Of a stretch of DNA of 64,000 nucleotides, positions 45,567 through 57,158 are shown in pieces. The stretch comes from Myrmaecium sp. VS I D KN 1 (Eukaryota; Ascomycota; Dothideomycetes; Valsariales; Valsariaceae), in contig JADQAV010000043.1 of the NCBI GenBank assembly GCA_019775845.1, positions 372,001 to 436,000 on the forward strand, given 5' to 3'. The position numbers and the translations under genes are program-made. A model generated the notes under the pieces. It worked only from the letters and a program-made list of their open reading frames with translations. It searched no databases and was not told where the DNA came from. Position 1 is the stretch's first letter. Every line of letters begins with the position of its first letter.

Positions 45567-47503
45567 ATGTCGGCCGACGAGAAAGCGACGGTGGAGACGG
45601 GCTCGCGGCACCCGGGAACGGGGACGACGGGGACGACGACGATGACGGGCGGGGCAAACCTCGTGGAGGAGCCCGGGCCCGGGGAGCACATGGGCGCGCG
45701 GCGCTACCTGGCCACGCGCCTGCCCACGCTCCGGCCGCCGATGGCGCGGGTGCCGAACCCGCTCCAGCTGCTCGGCCTCCTCAACGGCCAGCAGTGGCTC
45801 TTCTTCCTCGTCGCCTTCCTCGCCTGGTCCTGGGACGCCTTTGATTTTTTTACGGTCTCGTTGACCGTGGAGGATTTGGCGGAGGAGTTCGGCCGGTCGA
45901 AGGCGGATATTACGTGGGGGATTACTCTGGTGGTAAGTTGTGATCTGCGCGCCTCTTCTTCCCCGTGGGGAAGTGTCAGTCAAAAAAGAAAAAAGAAACA
46001 TGACCCGCTCACGGTTGCGATTCTATTCTAGTTGATGCTGCGCTCGGTCGGCTCCATCATCTTCGGCGTGGCCGCCGACCGGTACGGGCGGAAATGGCCC
46101 TTCGTCATCAACAACGTCCTCTTCATCGTCCTCGAGCTGGCCACGGGCTTCTGCTCGTCCTACCACTCCTTCCTGGGCGTGCGCGCCCTCTTCGGCATCG
46201 CCATGGGCGGCCTGTACGGCAACGCCGCCGCGACCGCGCTCGAGGACTGCCCCGAAGCGGCCCGCGGCATCATCTCCGGCATGCTCCAGCAAGGCTACGC
46301 GTTCGGCTACCTGCTCGCGACCGTCTTCGCACGTGCGCTCGTCAACACGACCAGTCACGGTTGGCGTCCGGTAGGTTTTCTTCCCCCCTTTCTCTCCCTT
46401 TGTTCTCCCTCTGGGTCTCCCGTGGCAGTTTTTGCTGACCGTGTGGCGTTTTTGGGCGCTTTCAGCTGTTCTGGTTTGGTGCTTGTCCTCCTGTGCTCAT
46501 CATCATCTTCCGTCTGTGCTTGCCGGAGACCCAGGCCCATCAGGAACGGCAGCGAGTGCGTCAGGCGGGTCACAACATCGGCAAGACGTTCATCGCCGAG
46601 GGCAAGGTGGCGCTGAAGAAGCATTGGCTCCTGCTGATCTACACCGTCCTGTTGATGGCCGGGTTCAATTTCATGGTACGTGTCTGGAAGGCCCCTTCGT
46701 TCCATGATTTCGTGCCTGATGCGTCTCGCAGTCCCACGGTTCGCAAGACATCTACCCAACCATGCTCTCCAACCAGTACAACTTCAGCGCCGACGCCGTC
46801 ACCGTCACCCAAGTCGTCGCCAACCTCGGCGCCATGACGGGCGGCACCGTGGTCGGGTACTGCTCGCAGATCTTCGGGCGACGGTTCAGCATCATCTTCA
46901 TCTCCATCATCGGCGGCGCGCTGCTGTACCCCTACACCTTCGTCACCGACACCCGCATCATCGCGCCGGCCTTCTTCGAGCAGTTCTGCGTCCAGGGCGC
47001 GTGGGGCGTCATCCCCATCCACCTCATGGAGCTCTCCCCCGGCGGCTTCCGCACCTTCGTCGTCGGCACCGCCTACCAGCTCGGCAACCTCGTCAGCTCC
47101 GCCTCCTCCACCATCGAGGCCACCATCGGCGAACGCTTTCCCCTGCCCCCCAAGGGCACCACCAAGCGGTATGAGTATGGGAAGGTGATTTGCATCTTTA
47201 TGGGTTGCGTTTATGTTTATGTCATCCTCCTTACTTTCATCGGTCCTGAGTATCGGAACAGGTATGTTGAGAATCCATCTCCTTTTCCCCCTTGCGCTCT
47301 CACGAGTGGCCGTGTAGATTTCGTGTTATTAACACACATCTCGCAGGACGTTCGACGTGGCCCGCGACGACGATCTCGCCGAAGCAACGCACCAGGACCG
47401 CGATGCCATCGAGCACATCGTCCACGCCGATACTCACTTGGGTGGTGGGGTTGCGGACGTCGAGAAGGACAGCAGGGGAGCGGATCATATCAGCAACTCG
47501 TAG
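45567..47503 (+). CDS. JEN1-family monocarboxylate/proton symporter (MFS)
   Basis: Plasma-membrane carboxylate transporter of the Jen family, which takes up lactate, pyruvate, acetate or dicarboxylates with protons. Exons 45567-45932, 46032-46370, 46466-46675, 46732-47261 and 47347-47503 give 533 residues. The family signature NxxSHxSQDxxxT is complete: N303, S306, H307, S309, Q310, D311 and T315, and it is rebuilt exactly across intron 3. Twelve hydrophobic helices and an MFS loop motif DRYGRK after helix 2 are visible. WDAFDFFTVSLTV is the usual Jen helix 1. The cytosolic tail is acidic. Yeast and Aspergillus members are repressed by glucose; three CreA-type sites upstream are compatible. 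Which acid is carried cannot be read from sequence. Converges with the next gene. Confidence 0.93.
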
Positions 47504-47788
47504 TGGTGTTTTCCTTTTTTCTTTTCTCGTGATTTTTCGAATGCCTTTTCACGCGAGCGATATATCGCGTGTTTTACGCACTGCTTCTTGGTCTTTTTCA
47601 TCTTCCAAAGCACGGCTCGTAGTAGAAGCAGTGGTAGTCGTACATATTCCCCCCATTTATCCCACCGACGAACGACGTGCTTGATCGATCAATCAATTGA
47701 CACAAACCCTCTTCCACCCCCGCCTCTCCACCACAGTCAACAAATTACACCCACCAAACACCCCACACCCACATCCAACTTTCCCTCC

Positions 47789-48582
47789 CTACTCATCCCT
47801 ATAACCCTCCCCCTCCATCTCCACATCCACATCCACCACCCCCCGACGACCACCGCTCGTCGTCGACAGCACCAGCTCAGCAGGCACCTCGCCATCACCC
47901 ACACCGCCAGCACCGCAGCGCGCCGCCGCAGCGGCCTTAACAACCCGACTCCTCCGCCACAACACCGCCGCATACACCAACGGGCCCACATACGCACACC
48001 TAAAAACACATCCCAAATCAGCATCAATCACCACCCCTCTCCTGCCTCCCAACCGAGCTCCGAAAGCAGAAGGAGAACTCACGCAATCCCCACACTCCCC
48101 CCAACCCCCAACGGATTCTGCCTAACCCCCACGCGCTCCCCTTGCACATAACCCGCCGCCTCCATCCCGACCACGCCCAGCCAGATCGCGGCCTGGACCG
48201 CGTTCGCGATCAGGAAAAAACCCGGCCGCAGCCGCCCCCGCGCGAACCGCACGATCGCCACCAGGTCCAGGGCCAGGCAGAGGAGCAGGAGGGTGAGGAA
48301 GACGGCGGCGACGCTGTTGTGGGAGGGAGAGGGGTTAGTTCAGGGGGTTTATGGGGGGTTTATTTGGGGGATGTACCCTGAAACGGCGGGAGGAGTCAGC
48401 GGCGCGATGATGCCGATGGCGACGATGTAGAGGCCCACGAGCAGGATCATGGAGGTGAGGCGGATGAGCCAGCAGGGGACCAGGATGCGTTTGCGCCAGC
48501 GGGGTGCGGGGGGTGTGGCGGGGATACTGGGGGCGCTGGCGGTCGGGGTTGGGGTCGAGGAGAGGAGGGGTTTTGTTGGCAT
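47789..48582 (-). CDS. Small four-pass membrane protein (MARVEL-like)
   Basis: Not a named family. Exons 48582-48377, 48313-48083 and 47999-47789 give 215 residues; both introns have good signals (GTACAT with CTAAC branch and ACAG acceptor; GTGAGT with GCTGAT branch and TTTAG acceptor) and the frame stays open through both. Four hydrophobic helices are seen: LTSMILLVGLYIVAIGII, VAAVFLTLLLLCLALDLVAI, FFLIANAVQAAIWLGVV and CAYVGPLVYAAVLW. The N-terminus is Ser/Thr/Pro/Ala-rich and basic before helix 1, and the C-terminal tail of about 60 residues is cytosolic-looking, acidic near its end. Helix number, spacing and length recall fungal MARVEL-type tetraspan proteins; this is a shape-based guess. 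Codons are extremely GC-rich. Confidence 0.75.
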
Positions 48583-49536
48583 TTTCGTTTTTTTCTTTCC
48601 CTGTTTGGTTTTTGGGGTTGGTTTGGTTGGTGGGTGAAGGTGGTGATGCGATGAGGATGTTGTTGATGTGCGGAGCGAGGATGAGCGTTGCTGGGACACC
48701 GTTTGGAAGTGGACGGAGGACAAGGATGATTTCGCAAGGAAAGAGAGTGAAAATGAAAAGAAGAAGAGCGAGCGAGCGAAGGAAAAACAGACAGGCAGAG
48801 CAGAAGAAAAAGAAAAAGAAGCAATGAAAAAAGTAAAGTTCATCACATCCAGGCCGGGCTTAACTGAAGAACTCCCGTTCTCCCTTCCTTCGTTCTTCTC
48901 CCCTCCCTATCACAAGCAGCGGCGTTAGCGAGCGGCGCATGTGGCAAGGAAGCATAAATTTACAAGGGAGGGAACCAACAAGGGTAACACACACACATCT
49001 CTTACTCCAAGCCCTGGCTCGATAACTCGCACACTTCCTATACGGGGGAATAGAAAAAGCAAAAAAATGCGGCGTGGCGCGGCGCGGCGCAAGAGAGGTA
49101 GACGCGCGCGAAATTGTGTGTATGCTTAACACAACGTTTTCTACTCCCTGGGACGACGAAGATCTAGATCAGTGGATTAAATCTACCGAGCCAAGTCAAT
49201 CCAAACTGCATGCAGATTTTATTTTGAAGAAAAGAAAACACGTCTGAGGTGATCTAAAGACTGTAAATTCGTGGGGAGAATGGATGATTCCATAAGATAT
49301 GTTGATGAAGGTGATATATATACCTGCCACGGCCGCATGGTTCGATCCGCAGTTCTTTCTCTGAGGGGTTCACTTCCTGACTCGACCGATGCGGTGGTCT
49401 TGTGACGAAGCCGAGATCATGACTGATGTCCTTTTCTTTCCTCTTTTCCTTCTTGCTCGCGAAGAGATGATGACCTTGATGATGACCCTGATGATGATGA
49501 TCGCCAACGATGATGACTGACTGCCGACGGATCCAA
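48583..49536. other. Interval tetraspan gene / ubc7
   Basis: About 950 bp between two minus-strand genes: promoter and leader of the tetraspan gene, 3' flank of ubc7. Purine-rich sequence at 48.73-48.83 kb and a GGCGC-type repeat near 49.07-49.09 kb. No gene seen. Confidence 0.5.
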
Positions 49537-50313
49537 TCACTCCTCAAGACTATCCCTCACACACTTCCGCACCCTTCGCTTGAACTCTTTCGGATCGTCG
49601 CGCCACAGCGTTGCCGCCTCCACGTTCGCCGGGCTCTCATCGTTCGGGCTGGAGAGCATGCTGATGACGCTCAGCAGGATCGTCTCGGGCGTCTGCACCG
49701 GCGACCACCGCTCCGCCGCCGACTCGTACCCGTACTTGTCGTCACCCGGAGGGTGCAGGATGCTGATGCAAACTTCGCCGTTTTTATAGACTGTCGGGAG
49801 ACGCAGGGGCTTCGTGTTATTATCCCGCGTCTTGTCTTCGATGTGCGTGTGCGCGCGGAAGCAATCGCGGCACTTAAAGGGAACTCGTGAAGTGGGGAAA
49901 ACTTACTGTTCGGATGGAAGATGGGCGTCTCGAACTTCATCTTCGGCGGGAGCAACGGATACTCCGGGGGAAAGCTCAGTCGAGCTCGGAAGAAGCCACC
50001 TGAGGTAGAATGTCTCGGTTGGTCTCTCTCATTCATTCCAAAACGAAACTCACTTGCATCAGATCCGGGGAACGACCTCCTCACTCCCTCTTGTCACCCC
50101 AATCCCCGGAACCCGAGACGACGTGTGAGGGGAAAGGGAGAGAAACTCACCTCCGTAGAACTTGCACTCGTCGCTGATCATGAGCATCACCTCCCACTCG
50201 AACACGTTGTTGTCCACCAGCCCGCAGCTGATCCCCGGGATGTCCTTGTCCGTCTGCATCTGCTTCAGCTGCCGGCCCAGCAAGCCGGCGGCAGCGGCGG
50301 ACGAGCTCGCCAT
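49537..50313 (-). CDS. ubc7: Ubiquitin-conjugating enzyme E2, UBC7/UBE2G2 type
   Basis: E2 of ER-associated degradation; works at the ER membrane with HRD1-type ligases and the recruiting factor Cue1. Exons 50313-50151, 49999-49907 and 49790-49537 give 169 residues. Core signatures: [10 protein letters not shown] helix, [39 protein letters not shown] with catalytic cysteine C93, and the long acidic loop [16 protein letters not shown] typical of the Ubc7 group, followed by [21 protein letters not shown]. Length matches the family (about 165 residues). Intron 2 is 116 bp with an unusually long stretch before CGACAG. All family blocks are restored by the splicing proposed. The catalytic HPN motif is split by intron 2. 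Confidence 0.95.
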
Positions 50314-50969
50314 TTTTGTTTGTAGTTTTGCGTAATTCGATCTTCTCCCCGCCTTCTTATGTTCCTCAGTTATCCTTGCTCTTGGGCCCCGGAGGTGATG
50401 GCGAGCGGTGTCTGGGGGGTTGTCGGCGTGTTCGTGGTGGACTGAATGGCCAGGTCGGTCGTGAGGAAGGTTCTTCCTATCTTAGATATGCGTTTTACTT
50501 GAGAGGGAGTTCAGAGCGTATTTCGTAGGTGAGATGTCGATGTGGAAGTCGTCGGTGGAATCGGAGGGTGAAGGCGGTAGTGGAGGGGCTCCACCGTTAT
50601 GACATGCTCAGGGAAGCGCACGGAGGAGCTAAGAAGCGGGGCAACCACAATACATACGAATCTACATAGAACTTACAGAATCAAAATACTCCGGCTAGGA
50701 TATGCAATTCTCATAGTCAAAACCATACTCATTTAAACTTTGGACATGTAATTCAGAATATTGGATCATGTCCAGTGATGGCGGAACCCTCTCTAGAGCT
50801 AGAGCAGCAAAATAAGTAGAAAAACTATATAAAGGCCATATATGTTGACTGGGAGTAAAGCTACAGATAGGTTCTCAGTTGGGCAGGAGCAATATCACCC
50901 AAATGCTTCGCTTCGCTATCCATCACACCGAGACAACTCAAGCTACCGTGAGCCGAAGCCACGGAGACA
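50314..50969. other. Upstream region of ubc7
   Basis: About 650 bp between ubc7 and the 3' end of the vWA-like gene. No gene or named element. A TATA-like string (CTATATAAAGG) lies at 50825-50835 but points to the plus strand, where I see no gene. Confidence 0.45.
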
Positions 50970-53684
50970 TCACAGCCATGGCGCATAGAGGTCGTTGCCG
51001 CCAAACTTCACGCCGTGCGTGCCCACGGCAAGACTTCTCAGCGTGTCCGCACCGACGCTCCGCTTGTTCTGCAGTGCACGTCGCTTGAGCTCTCGCATCC
51101 GTTCATCTGCATGGACAGCCATCGTCGGGCATTGGCTGCATCCTGGTTCTTCGAGATGCTGCTGCTGACGAGACTTGGTGTCCTGACGGATGTTCTTCCA
51201 GATTCTCCTGGCCTGATCGTTTTGATGATCAAAACCCAGCTGTTCCGTCACCTGCTCTTCGGCCGAACTTCCACTTTGCCCATCGGTCTCCTTCAAAGGC
51301 CTCAATTCGTCAACTGAAGGAAGGACTTGGTCCGGCAGTTCGAAGGGAAAGCATCCAAGGCTTAAGATGGGGGAGCTACCACCCTGATTATATTGATCTG
51401 TGCCACACACCGGTTGTGCTTCCAGTTCAGAGACAGAGAGTTGAAACTTGAGCTCGTCCATGACGGACCGTCTAAATTGTTCGAAGACTATATTGGAAGA
51501 GCTTTCAAAGGGGAATGTTTGCAACCTTGTAAGTGACTCACCCGGCGAAGAGGAGATCGCGATGTGGAAGGCCAGTTTCTTGTCCAAAGCAATGGAAGCT
51601 GGAGCATAATTCTCGGATTGCGGTGACTCGGATAGCGGCGTAGAGAAGGGACTCGCTGATCCTACACCAATGGACTCCTTCGTTGCGATCTCACTATTCA
51701 ATGGCAAGAGAGAATGCCGGTAGCGAAGTCTGACGGATAGAACAGGCCGAGGCATCTCCAATAAAAGCTCTAGATCTCTCATCGCGCCCTCCAGAGAGGT
51801 TTCGGCGGCGCAAGTCGGCATGCTGCTGGGTCGAAGTTCTGCTGGGCTTTGTATGGGATGTAATTGTACAAACGAGCACATGATCCTTCCAGAGTTCAAC
51901 GCAGCGCAGCTGAACTGTCCGAAAAGGTTGCCTAGACGCATCCCAGGCTCGGGTTCTACCGATAGTTGAACATCGGTGATGTCGCCCGCTATGACTTTTT
52001 CTTCTCGCCATGAAAGCAGGAATCGGCGCAAGCCCTCAATAGGGTCTTCCTGCGAGAAGACGTTGATGGATTCCCTAGTTGCAGTTGAGCAGCAAAATAG
52101 CTGGCCTTGCGGTTCTGACCTTTGCTTCGGCGGTTCCAGACTGAACGGGATCGGGCTGGGACATATGAAACAGATGGGAATCCTCGTGGATGCACAGTCC
52201 TTCTTTTGCAAGAACCGGATCGATTGAGCGGACAGGACGAATATTTGCCTGTGTCGTCCACTTGTTGAGCGAGCGGTGTCTGCAGAAAGAAGCTGGGCAG
52301 CTTTCTCGATGGCTTCAGCAATGGCGTAACAACATCCTGACTTAGCCTTGAGGGGAGTTCCAAGATCCTTCAACTGTCGATGGAGAAGATCCACGCATTT
52401 TGGCATCAGAGGGTGTAGCAGATAGTCTCCTTCACCTGATGAACACTCTGATTGACGGCAAATGTTCATACGCATCACAGCTAGGCGATCCTTAGATGGA
52501 TGCAATTCGTGGGCCAGGAGGTCGATTAGATCACGCGTAGTCCTCATCCCAGCTTCCGTAACGCGGTAGCTACTCCTGTTAGCTGAGCACATACAGCAAT
52601 AGGTACTCGCTCACGAGTTGTCAATGATGATGGCCACATCCGCCTCAATGGGATCCTGCTTCGAAAGGCTTTCGCGGGTCAGAGGTACGGCAGCGCTTTG
52701 CACCTCGATAGCGGCCCAAACACCATTTCCAAGCCCGGAATTCGAGGATACGAGGCTGGAAGACAAACGTAGCTGCAGGAAAGAAGCAGGATTGTCCAGG
52801 ATCCCACGATCTGCCTGTAATGGCCGTAGGGAGGTCTGCTGTAGTGACAACCTACCGCGTGAGCTACAGCAGTCGAGACTAGAGCAGCTCTCTACATCTT
52901 CAGTAAGCGAAGGCTCAAGAAGGCCTCGATTTTCTGCTGAACAGCATGATCTGGGTCTGCTGGTAGACTTGGGGAGCGACCCTCCGCTGAGAGCGACTTC
53001 CCAGCCATCTACTGACAGCGCTTGACTCATCTCAGTGTGCTGACGACCCGATGTGCTAATGTCGCACGACTTATTGCTATTTGCACCGTTCGGAAGTTCT
53101 TTGGGCGCAATCGGTCCCTCAGCCTCATTGACCCGATTGGAAGTACTTCTCACTCTAGTCGGAAACCCTAGCATACGAGAGAGGACCCTCCGCTTCATGG
53201 AGTGCTTCTTCTGTAGAGACGACGGCCCACGAGGGTGGAAAGAGGCGGGGGGAGGACTTGAGGCGGATCTTGTGAGTCGGTTCTCCTGGCCAAGTGAAGC
53301 CATCCATTTCCTCGATCCCGGCGTCCTTCCTGGGGTGTCCAGGCTTCCGGAAGAGCTGACGGTGGCAAACGCATTGATGGGCAGGATCTTTGGCGAAGGA
53401 GCGCATGCGGTGTCGGAATACCGATCACGGCGCAACTTGCGCACTTTGAGAGTTTGCCGTTCCTCGTCCACACTTTGTGATTGTTGCCGAGAAGGCCGCT
53501 CCGAGGTGGATGGTGATGACGCGGTATACGGCTCGACAAAGATTGCGGTGGGTGCGGATGCGTGAAGGGCCGGGGAAGTGTGATTTCGGTGGGCCGGATG
53601 ATTGTCGTTGCTCTTCAAGACCTGTAACGGTCGTGGACGCATGATGCTGTCCATAAGGATCCCGGGCAAGGACGGCTGCGACAT
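50970..53684 (-). CDS. vWA-like domain protein with long disordered N-terminus
   Basis: Family not named. Exon 1 is 53684-52615; exon 2 begins at 52569 or 52575 and ends at 50970, giving 889 or 891 residues. Residues 1-340 are hydrophilic, Ser/Pro/Arg-rich and look disordered. A segment then reads ADVAIIIDNS and continues, after the intron, with YRVTEAGMRTTRDLIDLLAHEL and further alternating strands and helices (LAVMRM, RQIFVLSAQSIRFL, RIPICFICP), the pattern of a von Willebrand A Rossmann-type domain with the MIDAS strand at the exon junction. After it come beta-rich stretches with LSVEPEPGMRLGNLFGQFSC. The C-terminus has a charged helix (ADERMRELKRRALQNKRS). Two in-frame acceptors 6 bp apart decide whether two extra serines complete a DxSxS motif. 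Function unknown. Confidence 0.75.
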
Positions 53685-54271
53685 GGACGATCAGCGCAGC
53701 GGACAACGGGCAACGGACAACATGCAATAAGCTAAGCAGGAGGCAAGACGTCACGCTCATGGGGGTTTCCATAGAGCCTGGAATGTCATCATTTTCCATC
53801 TTGAGTAGGTACGGTTTGGAGGTACATTACGTGTCAGGTACTGGTATCTACTATTACTCTGTCCCTCGGGTACATCGAAAGGATTTGTCTGGCAGGATAC
53901 ATTATTCGTACCTTATAAAGTAGTAGTGCCTTCTAGATCAAGTAGTATGAAATCGCGCCTGCCTGCCATGACGAAACTGGCAGGGTTCGGCCACATATCC
54001 ACGCTCGCCCACCTCAGGTGAGAACGGAGGCTTAAGGATTGAGAACACCGTCGTCGTCGCCATAGCCATCGCCACCAGCTACCCGGCCGCCGTGCCTCTC
54101 TTACTTCTAGATCCCTCACGTAAATAGGTAGTACGTACATAGAAATTCTTGCGGTACTGTTCCCACGAAGGCAATGTACTGCCACACCTCGTCAGACCCG
54201 CTGTCGACCTCGCGACAGTCAACTGCCTCCGTGGATACTAGTAAAGCGGCGGCGTTCGATAGCTTCGAGCT
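53685..54271. other. Upstream region of the vWA-like gene
   Basis: About 590 bp between two minus-strand genes. GGTAC/AGGTAC words recur around 53.80-53.86 kb. No gene recognised. Confidence 0.45.
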
Positions 54272-55461
54272 TCAATTCCCGCCTTGGATCCTTCCCAAGG
54301 TCACGTCCAAGTGCTGTTTCATCCTCTCCAGACTCTCCGGGTCTGCGTCAAGGAACCGTATCTAGGCGGAGTTGTCAGTTGCTGCCTTTGGTACACGCAG
54401 GGCGACGGGCCGCCTACTATGTCATCCCCTGCCACCCCGCCTCCGTAGAGAATGGGTTCGGAAAGGCTCGCTCGAATTCCCTTCCTCACTCGTTCCTCCC
54501 ACACCCCTTCCCAGTTCCATTCGCCAGGCCGACGTATGCCACTGTTAGCCGTCTCCTTCGTGCGAGTCTCGAGCTCCCTGGCGGAGGCCACGCCCTGTCG
54601 GTGGGTTCTCCAGGCATGAAAAGCGCCCGGGTTCGCGGCGGCCTCCAACGGCACCGAGTCCAAGACGGCCTCGTCGCTGAAGGTGGACCGGATGTACCGC
54701 AGCACCTCTGCGACGGGCATGTCTGCACGCCGAGACTTGGGCGGTCCCGCCGTGCTCGCCGGATCCACAGCCGCTTCTCCGGTCGGAACAGCGGTGGCAT
54801 CGCCCGGCGCCTCGTCGCTCGGTCGACTCACGCTCGGTGAACCCGAGGCGCCCCGTTGCGCACGGGCGAACCAGGAGGGGAATCCATGTCGCAGGCTGAA
54901 GCCGCCGGGAGGCAGTCGCTCTTCGTCCGTCGCATCGGCGGTGCCCGCGTCGAATGCGCTGGTGGTGGTGTACGTATAGGTCGTCAGAGGGGTCAGTAGC
55001 GGGTGGAAGATGTCGGTGGAGAAGGTCACCAGGGGCGGTAGGTCCGGGTAACTGGGAGGGAAGGCCAGCTGGAAGCGCAAGACCGCTGGTGCATAGGGAC
55101 CTTTGTCGAGCCAATGGTTAGCTATGCCGGCGGCCGAAGGGATGAAATGCGACTGGAGGTTTCTGCGGTGAAGACGTGCCCCCCGTTCCGGTCAGGCTAC
55201 CTGAAGCCCGAGTGCACAGCGCAATGATGTGGCATCTACTACCTTTCTGTACGAAGAGGACTCCCACCCACAACGTCGGATCGCCTGGAGTGATGGTTAC
55301 ATAGATGCCGTCGAGGTCGGTGTGTCGCAGACTGGCACTAGAAAATGCGTGAGCCGCGGACGACACATCCGGTCGCAGGGCTGTGCAATGACCTACAATT
55401 CCAGCAGGAGGTTCTGCTTCCTGAACGCGAGGAGGCTTGGGTAAGGCTGTCGTTGGCGCAT
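54272..55461 (-). CDS. E2-like protein lacking catalytic Cys (UEV, AKTIP/FTS-like)
   Basis: Ubiquitin E2 variant fold. Exons 55461-55397, 55337-55243, 55100-54418 and 54361-54272 give 310 residues. Spliced, the start reads FRKQNLLLEFASLRHTDLDG, then IYVTITPGDPTLWVGVLFVQKG and PYAPAVLRFQLAFPPSYPDLPP with VTFSTDIFHP (residues 78-87), the E2 core order. Where an active E2 has its Cys a few residues after HPN, this protein has LLTPLTTYTYTT and no cysteine, followed by a long Gly/Ser/Asp-rich insert. Animal AKTIP/FTS has the same architecture and links Hook proteins to dynein and vesicles; in fungi the FTS-Hook-FHIP complex moves early endosomes. A role in that complex is inferred. The C-terminal helix ending in GGN is on its own small exon. 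Confidence 0.83.
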
Positions 55462-56910
55462 CGCGGTGCATACATCTCACATCTTGGGCTGGCTGGAGCG
55501 TTGGTGGAGGCATCATCCTGTTATAGCAGCCAAGGCGAGTGGGTTGGTTTGTGCGCCGCCTTACCGCCATCTTTTCCCCGGCCCCAGCCTCACCGAGTCA
55601 GGGCAGCACCTGCACTGGCATCCCCCCTCCAGCGGCGGCCACCCGCAACATCCGTCGCCTCAGAGAGTGAACGGGCGCTTGGCCAACGGAGGGAGGAGTG
55701 CATGGTATTGGCAGACATCGCCGCGAGATGATCGTGTTCGAGACCCTCTTTGCCGGGCGTATTTCGTGCAGCACCGGCCCTTGGCGGAAGAGGCCGCCAC
55801 TGAACACAGCAGATGGGGGGATGTCTTTAGTTCACTTCATACCGTCCTGTACGATGCAGGTACCGGGCATGGAGTACCTAGTTACTTGTTCGTAAGTACT
55901 TGGTCGCCGGTAGTGGCTCACTCCGTGGCAGTGATTCCACCCAAAACCCGACCGCTCGTATGCCGGAGTCACTTCCTGCAATGTATTCTCGTAACCACGG
56001 TGCCAAACGGGAGATGTTTTATGACAACCCCCATCCCGATGATGCAATGACTGAGGACCGTTCACAGCCTGTCACGGGATGATGCCCAGCGCGACAGGTC
56101 CGCCGAGGGCCACGGAGCAGACGTCCCCAACCAATTGAGCGGTGTACAGGCCAGAGATGCACGACACCGCTCGCCGTTTGCTGCTCTCCCGACGTCGACG
56201 ATGACAGGAGGAGCAAGGCTGACTGACCTCACCACTTCCGACAACTGGGAATAACTGGGCATGCTTACATCCGCCAAGGGGGGTTACAGGTGCCGAACCC
56301 ACCTCCATCACTCGCTCCTCCTCCTCCACCCTTACCGCGCCAGAAGCGTGCAGCAGTCCGACACACACCGTGCACCTGTATACCTACTGTACGCGAGGGA
56401 GTGATATGGACAGCAGCAGCAGTAGCAGCAGCAGCGACAGGCTGTTGGCTGTCGGTCAACAGCCTGTCGTCTGTTGCCATACCGGTTCGTGAACGGAGCG
56501 CCGCGATGCCGGGCTGTCAGCTGAGAGGGAAGCGCCTTGCAGCAGAGCAAATGAGCGAGCGAGCGAGCGAAGGCATGAGAAGGTGGGTGGGATCGATGTT
56601 GGAGCCCAAAACGAGGGTTTATTGTTTCTGTGTCGACGCCGTTGTCGGTTCCGACGATGAAGTAAGTCTATACAAACCTGTCCAACTGGGTAGGCGGGCA
56701 GGTCGTCCGGAAGGTTTGAAGGAGAGATGGGTGAGTCGGTTGGTTGCGGTGGTGAAACCCCAGGGAGGAATCATGTGCGCTGGCACCACTTGATGCCCGC
56801 GGGTGGCCAACGTGCGTGGCGGTGTAGCCCTTGAGACACAGGCGTTCATGCGATGCGAAGATTGTGGTCGTTTCCATTGCTCCCAGGATAAACTTCTTTC
56901 TTCCTCCTCC

Positions 56911-56978
56911 AGCAGAAGCAGAAGCAGAAGCAGAAGCAGAAGCAGAAGCAGAAGCAGCAGCAGCAGCAGCAGCAGCAG
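56911..56978. repeat. (AGAAGC)n to (AGC)n microsatellite
   Basis: About seven AGAAGC units run directly into about eight AGC units; plus strand carries the CAG phase. Confidence 0.85.
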
Positions 56979-57087
56979 TAGACGGGAAGCATCCGTGCCA
57001 GTGGAGCGGAAGTTTCGGAGAGGCATCAAGCGCCCAACGGCCATCTCTCCATCCACATCCTTACATCGCACCCTCGTCCGCGGGATG

Positions 57088-57158
57088 CTGCTTCTGCTGC
57101 TGCTGTCGCTACTGCTACCGTTGCTACCGTTGCTGCTGCTGCTGCTTCTTCTTCTTCG
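57088..57158. repeat. (CTG)n / (CTT)n microsatellite
   Basis: Interrupted CTG triplets followed by CTT triplets. It is roughly complementary to the AGC tract 110 bp upstream, so the pair could form a hairpin. Confidence 0.8.
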
